Of a DNA stretch of 48,677 nt, positions 15,967 through 24,477 are shown piece after piece (the first letter of the stretch is position 1; each line of letters starts with the position of its first letter). Position numbers and translations under genes: made by a program. A model generated the notes under the pieces. That model was not told where the DNA came from. It did no database searches and worked only from the letters and a program-made list of their open reading frames with translations. The DNA lies in contig JAPPNU010000049.1 in assembly GCA_028873695.1 (NCBI GenBank), forward strand, positions 1-48,677. Reading direction: 5' to 3'. The stretch is from Gemmatimonadota bacterium (GTDB lineage Bacteria > Latescibacterota > UBA2968 > GCA-2709665).

Positions 15967-16797
15967 CTACGGGAGAATTCCTTCCTCGCGCATAAAGCGT
16001 TCGACCTCCGCCCAAAAGGCCTGCCAGTCGGGAGGGCAGTTGTTGTGACCGGCCTCGTAGGTAACGAGACGGCCGCGCCTGGACGCCTCACGCAGCGCGA
16101 CGCCGTGGCTGTACGGGATCAGATTGTCCCGTGTGCCATGCGCGATGAGAACGGCACCCGGATAGTTTCTCAACGTCTTCAGATTGTTGAACGGGTCCCT
16201 GGCGAAAAATGGAGGGACGAAGAATTTCTCCACGGCCATGGCGTTGACGCTCTTGAAGGTGGAAATCAGCACCAGCGCCGCGGGGGGACGTTCAGCCGCG
16301 AGCGCGCACACCGCGCCCCCGCCGAGCGAGCGGCCAAGAAATACGATCCGGTCCGCGTCAACGCCGTCCCGCGCCGCCAGCATGTCGTATGCGGCTACGA
16401 AGGCTTCGGTGACGCTGGCCTGGGTCGGCGACCCCTCGGAACGTCCGTATCCCGGATATTCCACGAGAAGGACGGCGAATCCCAGACGCCTGAGCGCCGC
16501 CGTTTCGCCCACCCAGTGGTCGATGAGTTCGGCATTGCCGTGGGCGACGATGATCGCCGGTGTGGGGGACGCGGCGGAATCGGGCGGAAGCAGCCAGGTT
16601 TCCGTTCGGCCGGCGTTCGTTGTCAACCAGATGCGTTCGATGCCCGATGTGTCCGTCGCATCCATCGGCGGGGTCCGGACCAGGTGTCGCGGAAATATGA
16701 ACCGGCGCTGCGCGAAGAAAAGGACGGCGCCGTAAAAGACGTAGAGCGCCAGACCGCCGAGGAGGATCCGAACGAGGACGTGGAGTTTGGTATCCAT
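15967..16797 (-). CDS. Membrane-anchored alpha/beta hydrolase
   Basis: 276-residue alpha/beta hydrolase of the BEM46/YfhR-like group. An N-terminal hydrophobic helix (about residues 8-28) anchors it in the membrane. The nucleophile elbow GRSLGGG places Ser157; the expected acid is Asp224 (HGTRDNLIP) and the base His251 (EAGHNN). The oxyanion region HGNAE near 86-90 also fits. Substrate unknown, probably an ester or acyl group. No good ribosome site is visible before ATG 16797, but the anchor helix requires this N-terminus. A terminator for the upstream gene sits right before it. Confidence 0.88.
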   Translation of the reverse strand: MDTKLHVLVRILLGGLALYVFYGAVLFFAQRRFIFPRHLVRTPPMDATDTSGIERIWLTTNAGRTETWLLPPDSAASPTPAIIVAHGNAELIDHWVGETAALRRLGFAVLLVEYPGYGRSEGSPTQASVTEAFVAAYDMLAARDGVDADRIVFLGRSLGGGAVCALAAERPPAALVLISTFKSVNAMAVEKFFVPPFFARDPFNNLKTLRNYPGAVLIAHGTRDNLIPYSHGVALREASRRGRLVTYEAGHNNCPPDWQAFWAEVERFMREEGILP

Positions 16798-16813
16798 ATC
16801 TGGACAAAGGCGA

Positions 16814-16850
16814 AAAAGGCCCCGGAGGAAAATTCACCGGGGCTCTTTAT
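16814..16850 (-). terminator. Intrinsic terminator of the PhyH gene
   Basis: On the minus strand GCCCCGG (from 16843 down to 16837) pairs with CCGGGGC (16825-16819), followed by CTTTTTCG. It lies directly after the stop of the dioxygenase at 16877. Confidence 0.8.
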
Positions 16851-16876
16851 ATTGGGCGCAAGAATCGTGGTTTGCG

Positions 16877-17743
16877 TCAGCAGGTGACGTCCTTGCCCTC
16901 GCTGCCGAATACGGCCAGGCGTTCCTGTGACGTGGTTTCTTTCACGCGCGCGGGGAAATAGTGGAGTTGAAGAGCCCGTCGCCGCTGGGCCGTGGTGTTG
17001 GCGGGCGTGCCGTGATGGATCATGCCGGACCAGATGAGGCAACCGCCCGGCTTTAGCGGGACGGCCACGACGCGGTCTCTGACCACGTGGGTATCGCAAA
17101 GCTGCCAGTCGCGGCGCTTGAAATGGACCACGGGACCCCTCAGATGCGTACCGGGTATCACCCTCATGCATCCGTTTTCGGGCGTGGCATGATCCAGTGA
17201 TATCCACATGCTTACGATCTGCGTACCCATGGGCAGATTGAAATAGGCGTGGTCCTGATGCCAGGGTTTCTCACGCCCCACCCGCGGCGGTTTGAGGATG
17301 GCCTGGTGCGAATAAAGCGCCGGTTCCTCCCCGATAATCCGCGCCATGATGTCCAGGATTTTCGGGTGTTCGGCCACAGCGGTCAACCGGTGGTCGTAAC
17401 CCATGAAATACTGGAGCTTGCGCACGGCGTCCCACCGTTCGTCGTCTGAAAGCGCGTGCAGGGTGTCCTTGTAGCTTGACTCGAACTGAACGCCCTTGAA
17501 TTCCGGATTCTTCCCCATGATAAGATCCATGAGGCCGTTGAGCATGCCGTCGACCTCGGCGCTCGTGAAGGCTTTCCTGACAGCCAGATAGCCGTTGCGG
17601 TGAAAGAAATCCACGTCCGCATCGGTGGCGGCATCCAGACTTTCGATACCCTCGTCGGTTTCGTGGAATTCGTAGAGGTCCGCGGTGTAGCCGCCGTCAT
17701 TCACGTAATTGTCGAAGGCCACCCGTTCACGGGTCTGCTCCAT
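16877..17743 (-). CDS. Phytanoyl-CoA dioxygenase family protein (1)
   Basis: 288-residue Fe(II)/2-oxoglutarate-dependent oxygenase of the PhyH family. The iron facial triad is visible as H162-Q-D164 in WHQDHAYF and the distal His in MIHHGTPANT (H243/H244). The 2-oxoglutarate-binding Arg follows in QRRRA. Start at ATG 17743 is favoured by GGAGA upstream and a normal family N-terminus; an open frame extends 26 codons further. Family members hydroxylate CoA thioesters or many small molecules; the substrate is unknown. Two other family members in this window differ strongly in sequence, so they are not recent copies. Confidence 0.9.
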   Translation of the reverse strand: MEQTRERVAFDNYVNDGGYTADLYEFHETDEGIESLDAATDADVDFFHRNGYLAVRKAFTSAEVDGMLNGLMDLIMGKNPEFKGVQFESSYKDTLHALSDDERWDAVRKLQYFMGYDHRLTAVAEHPKILDIMARIIGEEPALYSHQAILKPPRVGREKPWHQDHAYFNLPMGTQIVSMWISLDHATPENGCMRVIPGTHLRGPVVHFKRRDWQLCDTHVVRDRVVAVPLKPGGCLIWSGMIHHGTPANTTAQRRRALQLHYFPARVKETTSQERLAVFGSEGKDVTC

Positions 17744-17947
17744 TGGGTGTTCTCCCTGGTATCGTGCCCCGAAATTATCTAACCGTTCTCGACCCGATTC
17801 ATACCGGATCGCAATATCCAAACCTAAACCACATGGGCTTTGGTGTCAACCCAAAACGGGATCACAGGGTAACTTGTTGCAATTCCATTCACCTCACGTT
17901 ATCTTCACAATCCGCGGGACAATCATCACCCGCGCCAATTGTGTATT

Positions 17948-17973
17948 CGTAGGGGCAACCCTTGTGGTTGCCC
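17948..17973 (+). repeat. GTAGGGGCAACC palindromic repeat
   Basis: Copy of the family described at 1914-1939, with compensating changes in both arms (CAACC / GGTTG). The arm-to-arm compensation suggests selection on pairing. Confidence 0.85.
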
Positions 17974-18014
17974 GAATAAAGGCGTTCACGTCACCTGATT
18001 CGGTTTTTGCTTTT

Positions 18015-18043
18015 GGCTGATATCTGATGGCTGACAGCTAATG
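18015..18043 (+). repeat. AGCTGA-type degenerate tandem repeat (copy 3)
   Basis: GGCTGATATCTGATGGCTG-type array, preceded by TTTTTGCTTTTGG as at 33340-33360. Confidence 0.65.
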
Positions 18044-18096
18044 GCCGGGCATTGGGACGGGGGTGGTCCACTTACGTTTTTTTTGGAGGTTTCAGA

Positions 18097-18984
18097 ATGG
18101 AAACGCGCACGCTTGGCAGGACGGACATGGAGGTGACCCGCCTCGGGTTCGGCGGCGCCAGGATCGGACTCGAAGACGTGGACCCGAACCGGGTCGGCAG
18201 ACTGTTGAACCGTGTCCTGGATGACGGGATCGCGCTGATCGACACGGCGGCGTGCTATCACAACAGTGAGGAGTTGATCGGCCGGTCCATCGGCGCTCGC
18301 CGGGACGAATACGTACTGGCCACCAAGTGCGGCCACGTGACCGGTGACGCGACCGGAGAGCCGTGGTCGGGAGCAGTGATCGATGAGAGCATCGACCGGT
18401 CGCTGAAACGGCTGAGGACGGACTACGTGGACCTTGTACAGCTTCATACCTGTTCGGCCGACGTACTCAGGACGGGCGAGGCCGTGGACGCGGTGATGCG
18501 GGCAAAGGAAGCGGGCAAGACACGGTACGTGGGGTACAGCGGAGACGGTCAGGACGCGCTGGTGGCCATCCGTATGGGGGTATTCAACACGTTGCAGACG
18601 TCGTTCAACCTGGTGGACCAGAAGGGTCGCGCCGACGTGTTGCCGGAGGCGAAGGCGGCGGGGATGGGCGTGATCGTCAAGAGGCCGATCGCCAACGGAG
18701 CGATCGGTAAGACAGCGTCGCCGTACGGTTACGCCGACGCCTATTGGGAGCGGGCGCAGCAACTCGAGATTCCGGATGGAGCCCCGGAGGATCCGATTGA
18801 ACTGTCGCTGCGTTTTACACTTTCGCAAGCGGCTGTCGACACGGCCATCGTGGGAACCACGAATCCGGACCATGCCCGGCACAATCTGGCGCTGACGGCA
18901 AAGGGACCTCTCGCGGACCCCGTCCTGGAGGCGTTCTACGGGCAGTTCGATGCGCTCGGAGCAGAGTGGAACTCGCTGACGTGA
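18097..18984 (+). CDS. Aldo/keto reductase
   Basis: 295-residue TIM-barrel NADP-dependent oxidoreductase. The catalytic tetrad is visible: Asp49 (LIDTA), Tyr54 (ACYHNSE), Lys77 (ATKCG) and His117 (VQLHT). The N-terminus MET-RTLGRTDMEVTRLGFGG is typical of the AKR family. The C-terminal VDTAIVGTTNPDHARHN binds the cofactor phosphate. ATG 18097 has GGAGG 7 nt upstream. Monocistronic. Substrate unknown, probably a sugar aldehyde or keto-sugar given the neighbourhood. Confidence 0.93.
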   Translation: METRTLGRTDMEVTRLGFGGARIGLEDVDPNRVGRLLNRVLDDGIALIDTAACYHNSEELIGRSIGARRDEYVLATKCGHVTGDATGEPWSGAVIDESIDRSLKRLRTDYVDLVQLHTCSADVLRTGEAVDAVMRAKEAGKTRYVGYSGDGQDALVAIRMGVFNTLQTSFNLVDQKGRADVLPEAKAAGMGVIVKRPIANGAIGKTASPYGYADAYWERAQQLEIPDGAPEDPIELSLRFTLSQAAVDTAIVGTTNPDHARHNLALTAKGPLADPVLEAFYGQFDALGAEWNSLT

Positions 18985-19025
18985 ACCCCAGTTGAGCACT
19001 GCCTCCTGCCGATCTCAGGCGGACC

Positions 19026-19865
19026 CTATCGGCGATCCCACCGGCTGGGATTGATGCCGGGGGCTTCGCTGGCCATATTGGCCGGTTTGTTCCCGCCGTG
19101 GAAGTCCCAGTGGCGGGTGTTGGGATCGGCGAACAGCGGCCGCACGGCAACGGGCAGGGCAGCGAGGTCGGCCTCGTCCCACGCGGGGACTTCGTCGATG
19201 GGTCCCGCCCAGGCCGGGCGGTAGGCAATGGCGATCATTTCACGGGCGTGGGAGCCGGTATTCGGAAAGTTCCCGTGAAAGACCTTGTGGTTGATCAGAA
19301 CGGCGCCGCCGGATTCAACGGGGACCATCACCTGTTCGGGATGGTCCCCGTAGCGTTTGTACGGGTTTGCGTCCGCGTGCATGGAGAGATGGGAACGGGG
19401 GATCACGCGAAAGGGCGAGACATCCCTCGTGAGATCGTCCAGGTAATAGAGTACCCTCACCATGAATGGCACGCTGCCGCCGTAACCGAAGATCTGAGAA
19501 CCGTAGGGCTGGCCGTCGGTATGAAGACTGATACCGGGATGGCCGGGCTCCGAGCGGGCGTACGTGCAGGACATGAAGATGGTTTCGCCGCCGAAGAGTT
19601 CGTTCAGGAAGGCGAGGGTGGGCGGATGGGCGATGAGGTCGGTGATGGGACCGCCCGTGAACTGCAGGTCCGGACAGACCTGCTGGTGGACGCTGTAGTC
19701 CACCGCACGGGTCTCCAGCCTGGCGGTCTCGGCCTTCAGCCCCGCAACGTGTCCGGGATCAAGCAGATCGGGCAGGACGACGTATCCGTCGAGTTCGATC
19801 TGGCGAATGCGTTCGCCCAGCGTGAGTTTAGACCAGTCGCGGTCGTCGACGCGGACGGAATCCAT
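19026..19865 (-). CDS. Phytanoyl-CoA dioxygenase family protein (2)
   Basis: 279-residue Fe(II)/2-oxoglutarate oxygenase. Iron ligands: His115 and Asp117 in SLHTDGQ, and the distal His197 in VFHGNFPN; Arg208 in SHAREM is the likely 2-oxoglutarate ligand. Full length for the family. It is convergent with the aldo/keto reductase, with only 41 bp between the stops, and lies 84 bp downstream of the enolase-superfamily gene on the same strand, so the two may be co-transcribed. Substrate unknown. Confidence 0.9.
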   Translation of the reverse strand: MDSVRVDDRDWSKLTLGERIRQIELDGYVVLPDLLDPGHVAGLKAETARLETRAVDYSVHQQVCPDLQFTGGPITDLIAHPPTLAFLNELFGGETIFMSCTYARSEPGHPGISLHTDGQPYGSQIFGYGGSVPFMVRVLYYLDDLTRDVSPFRVIPRSHLSMHADANPYKRYGDHPEQVMVPVESGGAVLINHKVFHGNFPNTGSHAREMIAIAYRPAWAGPIDEVPAWDEADLAALPVAVRPLFADPNTRHWDFHGGNKPANMASEAPGINPSRWDRR

Positions 19866-19949
19866 GCCGGTCTCTTCAGATTGGATTAGAAAAATACCAG
19901 GGCGGCAATGCTCACCCTGGCATGACGCGGGAGCAAGTCCGAACGCGAT

Positions 19950-21017
19950 TCAGACCTGGTACTTTTCGATCCTGGATTCGTCGACTTCCACGCCGAGGCC
20001 GGGTCCGAGGGGTACTTTCAACTGTCCGTTTTCGAACTTGAGCGGTTCGGCGAGAACGTCGTCGACCAGCCCGTGGTAGCAGGTGTCGTTGGGACCCGAG
20101 AAGTTGGGCGTGGCAGCGGCGATATGGGTAATGGCGGCGGTTTTGAGTCCCAGGTCGTGCGAACAGTGCATCAGGCAGGGCACGTTCCAGGGCTCGGCCG
20201 CATCGGCGATCTTTCTCACGCGAAGCAGCGCCCCTGCGGCCGGGGTGTCCGGCATGAGGGAGTCCGCGCAGCCGGCCTCCAGAAAGGGCCGGATGCTGCC
20301 GGGCAGCGCCACGCCGCCGTTCACGAGGACGTGGGTGCCCACTTCGTCCCGCACCCGCGCGAGCGTTTCAACGTGTTCGGTGTGACACGGGTCTTCGAAG
20401 TGCATGACACCGAGGTCCGCCATCTTCTTCATGATCTCCAGCGTCTCTTCAGGGGGGTATCCGCCGTTCGCGTCGGGCCGGAACGCGGCTTCGTCCCCAA
20501 TCTCCTTCTGCGCCGCTTCGGCAATGGCCAAATCCTGCGCGGGGTCGTTGCCGGCTTTCGTCTTGATGACGCGGAACCCCCACCGGTCGATGTATTCACG
20601 GGCCGTGGCGGCCGACTGATCGGGCTCCTTCAGGCCCATGCACGCGGTGAAATCGACTTCCGTACGTACGATACCGCCCATAAGGCGGCACAGGGGCAGC
20701 CCCGCGTGCTTGCCGAGGAGGTCCCATAGCGCCATTTCGATGCCGGACATCGGACCCCTCGGAATGCCCGCGCTCTCCATGAGGCCGATCGCCTTTTCGA
20801 TGTCGGAAATATGGGTACCGGCAAGGACCGTGTTCGGGTCCGTCGCGAAGCCGCCGGTGCCCTCGCCCCATCCAACCAGACCCGAGTCGGATTCGATCCT
20901 GACGATGAGGCCGGTTCCACCGAGCGTGCCGCCGCCGGCGCCGCGACCGACGTACGGCCCGACGGGCGCGGCATAGGGGATGCTGACCGTGGTCGCGGTG
21001 ATGTTCTTGATGATCAT
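19950..21017 (-). CDS. Mandelate racemase/muconate lactonizing enzyme family protein
   Basis: 355-residue enolase-superfamily enzyme, typically a sugar-acid dehydratase, racemase or cycloisomerase. The capping domain is N-terminal. The barrel carries the K152-T-K154 base motif, metal ligand Asp182 (RPDANGGY) and Glu208 (HFEDP). The usual third acidic ligand about 25 residues later is not obvious: the strand reads HVLVNGGVALPG. A late HCSHDLG contains the catalytic-side histidines. ATG with AAGGA upstream. Co-directional with the PhyH gene. The altered ligand makes activity uncertain. Confidence 0.88.
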   Translation of the reverse strand: MIIKNITATTVSIPYAAPVGPYVGRGAGGGTLGGTGLIVRIESDSGLVGWGEGTGGFATDPNTVLAGTHISDIEKAIGLMESAGIPRGPMSGIEMALWDLLGKHAGLPLCRLMGGIVRTEVDFTACMGLKEPDQSAATAREYIDRWGFRVIKTKAGNDPAQDLAIAEAAQKEIGDEAAFRPDANGGYPPEETLEIMKKMADLGVMHFEDPCHTEHVETLARVRDEVGTHVLVNGGVALPGSIRPFLEAGCADSLMPDTPAAGALLRVRKIADAAEPWNVPCLMHCSHDLGLKTAAITHIAAATPNFSGPNDTCYHGLVDDVLAEPLKFENGQLKVPLGPGLGVEVDESRIEKYQV

Positions 21018-21159
21018 TGCATGAATCCTTGTCGACGGGGACGGGAAATTTCCGGATGCGCGGAACGGGCTGACGTTTGAATATCGCGATCAGAAATAAA
21101 TCCCGTGGGACGCGTCTCCGCAATGCTTTTGTCACCTGACTCCATGCGCAGGCTTGGCG

Positions 21160-21588
21160 CTACTTGCCATTCGCGGCGATGTGTCCCTTGATCTTGCCCG
21201 TCATCTCGTCCGCGGGATTCTTGCGCGTCAGGGTTTCCACGACCGCTTTCTTCCCGGGATCGATGAGAAGGACCAGGCCGGTCTGGTTGTTGGCCTTGAA
21301 CGGCTCCTCGATACCGAGCGCGGCGGCCAGCAGGCGGGACTGGGCGGTGCGCTTCGCGTCGGTCACGTCGAGCTCAAGAAACAGGACGGGCTTGTCCGCA
21401 AGAGACGTCCGGACCTCGTCCAGGACGGGAATCAGCGCCGTGCAGGCGCCGCACCAGTCCGCGTGGACCTTGACAACGTACAGGGAGGGATCGCCGTCGC
21501 CCGGCACCTCCACGGTACCTGCAAGACTGGACCCGGTTATGAGAAAGAGCGAAAGGGCGGCGAGGGAAAGCGTGCTTCGGATGCGCAT
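21160..21588 (-). CDS. Secreted thioredoxin-like protein
   Basis: 142-residue precursor. Residues 1-23 form a signal peptide (MRIRSTLSLAALSLFLITGS). The mature thioredoxin fold has the redox motif WCGAC at residues 45-49, preceded by VVKVHAD. A cis-Pro-type loop is not obvious, though the last strand (GLVLLIDPGKKAVVETL) is present. AAGGAG precedes ATG 21588; the frame is open 16 codons upstream. Expected to act in the periplasm in disulfide exchange or sensing. Its neighbours do not suggest a client. Confidence 0.85.
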   Translation of the reverse strand: MRIRSTLSLAALSLFLITGSSLAGTVEVPGDGDPSLYVVKVHADWCGACTALIPVLDEVRTSLADKPVLFLELDVTDAKRTAQSRLLAAALGIEEPFKANNQTGLVLLIDPGKKAVVETLTRKNPADEMTGKIKGHIAANGK

Positions 21589-22016
21589 GGACCATCTCCT
21601 TCGATACGGTGTGAAAACGGACCAGGCCGGCGGCATCCCGGTGGTGGACGCGCGCCTTGCCTGGACGGACTTCGGAATCGACGCAATTACCGCCGCTACG
21701 TTCCGTCTACGGTTACGGAAGGGTCAGCAAGTATCTGCGCCGGACGGCCTGACGTCTGCCAGACCGGTTCCGCAGCATTCCGATCAGCCGACGGGTCACC
21801 GCGACCGATGCCATATATACGACCGTTACGCGGCGCGGGTTCCCTCAAACCACGGAAGACGTCCGGAGTCAACGCCGCACGAACAGTTCGCCCGGCAGCG
21901 AACGGACGCTTGAAATTGTCGATACCGATATTATATTGGTCAGTGTTCTGGCTCACAAACCATTTCGTTTACGACTACAGTCCTCGCGGTCGTCGACAAT
22001 CAGGGAGTGTAGAGAT
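21589..22016. other. Divergent intergenic spacer
   Basis: Lies between divergent genes. No supported gene, tRNA or repeat copy seen. An AT-rich ATACCGATATTATATTGG stretch near 21921-21940 is the best candidate for promoter sequence, but I cannot assign boxes. Confidence 0.4.
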
Positions 22017-22481
22017 ATGGGCATCGTAATGGGGCACCACCACGGATTTACGGTATCGGACCTGGATCGTTCGGTTGCGTTCTACAGGGACCTGCTCGGA
22101 CTGGAACTGGTGCGGATATCGGAGCGGAAGGACCTGCCTTCGTACGATACGATTCTGGGCTATGATGAGGTCCATCTGAAGATTGCGATCCTGCGGCATC
22201 CCGTAAACGAGTTCATACTGGAGCTCGTTCAATACGTTCATCCGGAGGTGGAGGCGCGGCCACAGGAAAACCGGTATCTCGGAGCATCCCACGTGGCCTT
22301 CGAAGTGGACGACGTGGACGCAATTCACGCGCAACTTGAAGATGCGGGTTTTGGTTCCATCAATCCGCCCACGGACGTGGACCGCGACGGTGTGGTGGTT
22401 GCCCGCGCGATGTATGCGCTGGATCCTGACGGCATCAGCATCGAGATGTTCCAGGAATTCGAGGACGTAATCAGAAGATGA
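22017..22481 (+). CDS. VOC family protein (glyoxalase/dioxygenase-like)
   Basis: 154-residue vicinal-oxygen-chelate protein made of two beta-alpha-beta-beta-beta modules. Expected metal ligands are His9 in HHHGFTV, Glu69 in FILEL, His92 in ASHVAF and Glu143 in SIEMF. This matches metal-dependent glyoxalase-like or isomerase enzymes. Start set at ATG 22017 with GGGAG upstream; a second ATG four codons on (MGHHHG) could also serve. Monocistronic. Substrate unknown. Confidence 0.9.
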   Translation: MGIVMGHHHGFTVSDLDRSVAFYRDLLGLELVRISERKDLPSYDTILGYDEVHLKIAILRHPVNEFILELVQYVHPEVEARPQENRYLGASHVAFEVDDVDAIHAQLEDAGFGSINPPTDVDRDGVVVARAMYALDPDGISIEMFQEFEDVIRR

Positions 22482-22578
22482 ATGAAACGGGGCGGAACGT
22501 AGACGGAAGAGGATCCCCCCGCGGCCCCGCCGTTAGCGATATGACCAGGCGATGTCGATACGTGGCTGCACGGCTTTG

Positions 22579-22602
22579 GTAGGGCGACCGGCCGGTCGCC
22601 CG
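22579..22602. repeat. GGGCGACCGGCCGGTCGCCC palindrome
   Basis: Near-perfect palindrome, a centre-variant of the GTAGGGGCGACC family. The other copy of this variant is at 27771-27796. Confidence 0.75.
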
Positions 22603-22626
22603 CTTTAATGCGCCTGTTTTGCATTT

Positions 22627-22652
22627 GTAGGGGCAACCCTTGTGGTTGCCCG
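22627..22652 (+). repeat. GTAGGGGCAACC palindromic repeat
   Basis: Same sequence as the 17948-17973 copy over its 26 bases. It sits 24 bp downstream of the centre-variant palindrome. Confidence 0.85.
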
Positions 22653-22709
22653 ATTCATGGCGTTGACATCGTCGACACTCTTTGCGTTTCCGTATCGCTA
22701 GCCGGTTTT

Positions 22710-22770
22710 GGCTGACGGCTGAAAGCTGATTGCTGAGAGCTTGTTCCCTGATGGCTGATAGCTGATAGCC
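22710..22770 (+). repeat. AGCTGA-type degenerate tandem repeat (copy 4)
   Basis: Longest array in the window, about eight units of GCTGAYRGCTGAYWGCTGA type with one interruption (TTGTTCCCTG). It abuts the end of the methyltransferase gene. Confidence 0.75.
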
Positions 22771-22779
22771 CGGCATCTG

Positions 22780-23376
22780 CTATTTCGATATCCTCAGCAG
22801 TTCTTGCGGCCCGTCGGGATTGGATACACGGATCGCGTGCCCGAGATCGAGGCCCTGAATCCGGGCGATCTTGTTTTCGATCGTCTCGGGATCCCGGTCG
22901 TAGAAGCCCAGAATCAGACGTCCGTCGTCTTTCACGCTATCGTAGGCCCTGCGCAGAAGATCGATCCGGTCCTGGCGGTCGAACCCGTAATTGTCCCAGA
23001 CGGCCCAGTAGATGAAATCGTAGGTTCCGGGAAGACCATGTGCGCCGATTTCGCCCAGCCGCTCCACGGGAAGACGGGCGAAGCGGTCTTGCTGCGAAGG
23101 AAAGAACCTGGCGACGTCGCTTGTCCTGCCCGCGCTGGCGTCGATACCGAACGGTGTGAGCGGGTGATCGGACCATTCCTGGAGACAACGCAGAAGAAAA
23201 CCGTTCGCGCAGCCGATATCCAGCACGGTTCCGGGACGATGGATCTCGGATGCGATGAACGCTCGCGCCCGCCTCCAGGTCTCGAAGGACGGGCCGTCGA
23301 CGCAGCTTCCGTTCAGCGCGAACCTGAGGAGGCCGGGATCCGTGTCAAGGCCGGCGAGGTCGATGGTGTCGTTCAT
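22780..23376 (-). CDS. Class I SAM-dependent methyltransferase (1)
   Basis: 198-residue Rossmann methyltransferase. Motif I VLDIGCANGFLL is at residues 51-62, motif II around FGIDAS (77-82). A motif-IV-like YDFIYWAVWDN lies near 125-135 and motif VI near DGRLILGFYD. Start set at ATG 23376; the open frame continues 44 codons upstream without family resemblance, and the ribosome site is weak. It follows the DUF1080 gene by 61 bp on the same strand, so co-transcription is possible. Substrate unknown. Confidence 0.85.
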   Translation of the reverse strand: MNDTIDLAGLDTDPGLLRFALNGSCVDGPSFETWRRARAFIASEIHRPGTVLDIGCANGFLLRCLQEWSDHPLTPFGIDASAGRTSDVARFFPSQQDRFARLPVERLGEIGAHGLPGTYDFIYWAVWDNYGFDRQDRIDLLRRAYDSVKDDGRLILGFYDRDPETIENKIARIQGLDLGHAIRVSNPDGPQELLRISK

Positions 23377-23437
23377 GGGATCGTCTTTGCATGCAAGCCG
23401 TGTTGGATACAATACCGCGCGCGTCCCGTCGCGAATG

Positions 23438-24082
23438 CTATTGCGGATCGTACGTATCTGACCCCTTCGTCGGAAGTGGAACGGCCCAGATGTTGCGGTA
23501 GGCAACACAGTCTCCGTGGTCCTGCAGGCGCAGGGGCCCGGAAGTGCCGACCGTCAGGCCGGAGGCCGAACCTGTGGGGCCTGAGATCTCCACGTTGTTC
23601 TGGATCACGATGCCGTTCTGGAGAACGGTGGCGCGGGCGTGTTCGGACACGTCACCGGAGTCGTCCAGGCGGGGCGCGCGGAAGCAGATATCGTACGTCT
23701 GCCATTCCATCGCCGGCCGGCAAGCGTTCACCAGAGGAGCGGACTCAAGGTAGAAGGCACCGCAATCGCCGGTGCCGGGGATGTTGACGTGCGAGGAGTC
23801 CAGGACCTGAATCTCGTAGAGGCCCTGCAAAAAGACCCCGCTGTTGCCCTTGGCCTGTCCCGTGGCCTCTGGCATGTCCGGACAGCGGAATTCCAGGTGG
23901 AGATAGAAGTCGGTCAGGGGCTCGGTGTGGATGATGTCACCCGTCCGGGGCACGACGTGGAGGATGCCGCCTTCCACGGTCCATCCGGGATCGCCGCCGT
24001 CCCGGGCGGTCCAGTTGCTGAGGTCCCTGCCGTTGAACAGGATAAAGGCGTTGGCGGGCGCCGCCAGCTGCAGTGTATCCAT
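23438..24082 (-). CDS. DUF1080 (3-keto-disaccharide hydrolase-like) protein
   Basis: 214-residue concanavalin-like beta-sandwich of the DUF1080 family, whose members include 3-keto-disaccharide hydrolases. Typical blocks: FILFNGRDLSNW at the start, GWTVEGGILHV, DFYLHLEFRC, GNSGVFLQGLYEIQVLD, and QTYDICFRAPR. AAAGGA precedes ATG 24082. Most family members are secreted, but here no signal peptide is seen, so it probably acts in the cytoplasm. A MITE-like element with terminal inverted repeats lies 38 bp upstream of the start and may carry its promoter. Confidence 0.9.
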   Translation of the reverse strand: MDTLQLAAPANAFILFNGRDLSNWTARDGGDPGWTVEGGILHVVPRTGDIIHTEPLTDFYLHLEFRCPDMPEATGQAKGNSGVFLQGLYEIQVLDSSHVNIPGTGDCGAFYLESAPLVNACRPAMEWQTYDICFRAPRLDDSGDVSEHARATVLQNGIVIQNNVEISGPTGSASGLTVGTSGPLRLQDHGDCVAYRNIWAVPLPTKGSDTYDPQ

Positions 24083-24120
24083 CGAGGAATCCTTTCTCTT
24101 TAATCGGGTCCGGACGCGAA

Positions 24121-24280
24121 CAGTCCGTTGATAAAGTCGCTCTGAAGGCGAGGCCGAGCCATTGTGGTCGAAGACAAGGCGCGCGACCGAGTCCCATCCT
24201 GCGATTCGGCGAGGGCGCGCAACGCAGTATTTCGACCGCAAGGGCCGGCCGTAGCCCAGATGGACTTTTTCAACGGGCTG
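24121..24280. mobile_element. MITE-like element with 24-bp terminal inverted repeats
   Basis: Left end 24121-24144 (CAGTCCGTTGATAAAGTC...) and right end 24257-24280 (reverse complement CAGCCCGTTGAAAAAGTC...) match at 20 of 24 positions. The interior, about 110 bp, is GC-rich and can fold (GCGCGCGACC near 24178 with GGGCGCGC near 24212) but encodes nothing. Size and ends fit a non-autonomous miniature element. No flanking target duplication is obvious to me. Confidence 0.65.
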
Positions 24281-24477
24281 CTATGGGCGAGGAAATCTGT
24301 ATGCCACGGCCGGTATAGAATAATGCCGTCCGACACGGCGCACAAGGCGGAATTGCGTGGGCGGGAGTTGTAAAATCCGCCAATGTCGTACCACGCGGTC
24401 GCCATACGGTTGATTGGATCGAATTCGCCAACAACGGTCAGGTGTCTTTCACATCACCGAAGATGGGAGTACAAAAT

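Larger units (their letters stand above)
17744..18096. other. Divergent spacer with two repeat copies
   Basis: Lies between divergent genes, so it should hold both promoters. It also contains a GTAGGGGCAACC palindrome (17948-17973) and an AGCTGA array (18015-18043). I cannot define -35/-10 boxes with confidence. Confidence 0.5.
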
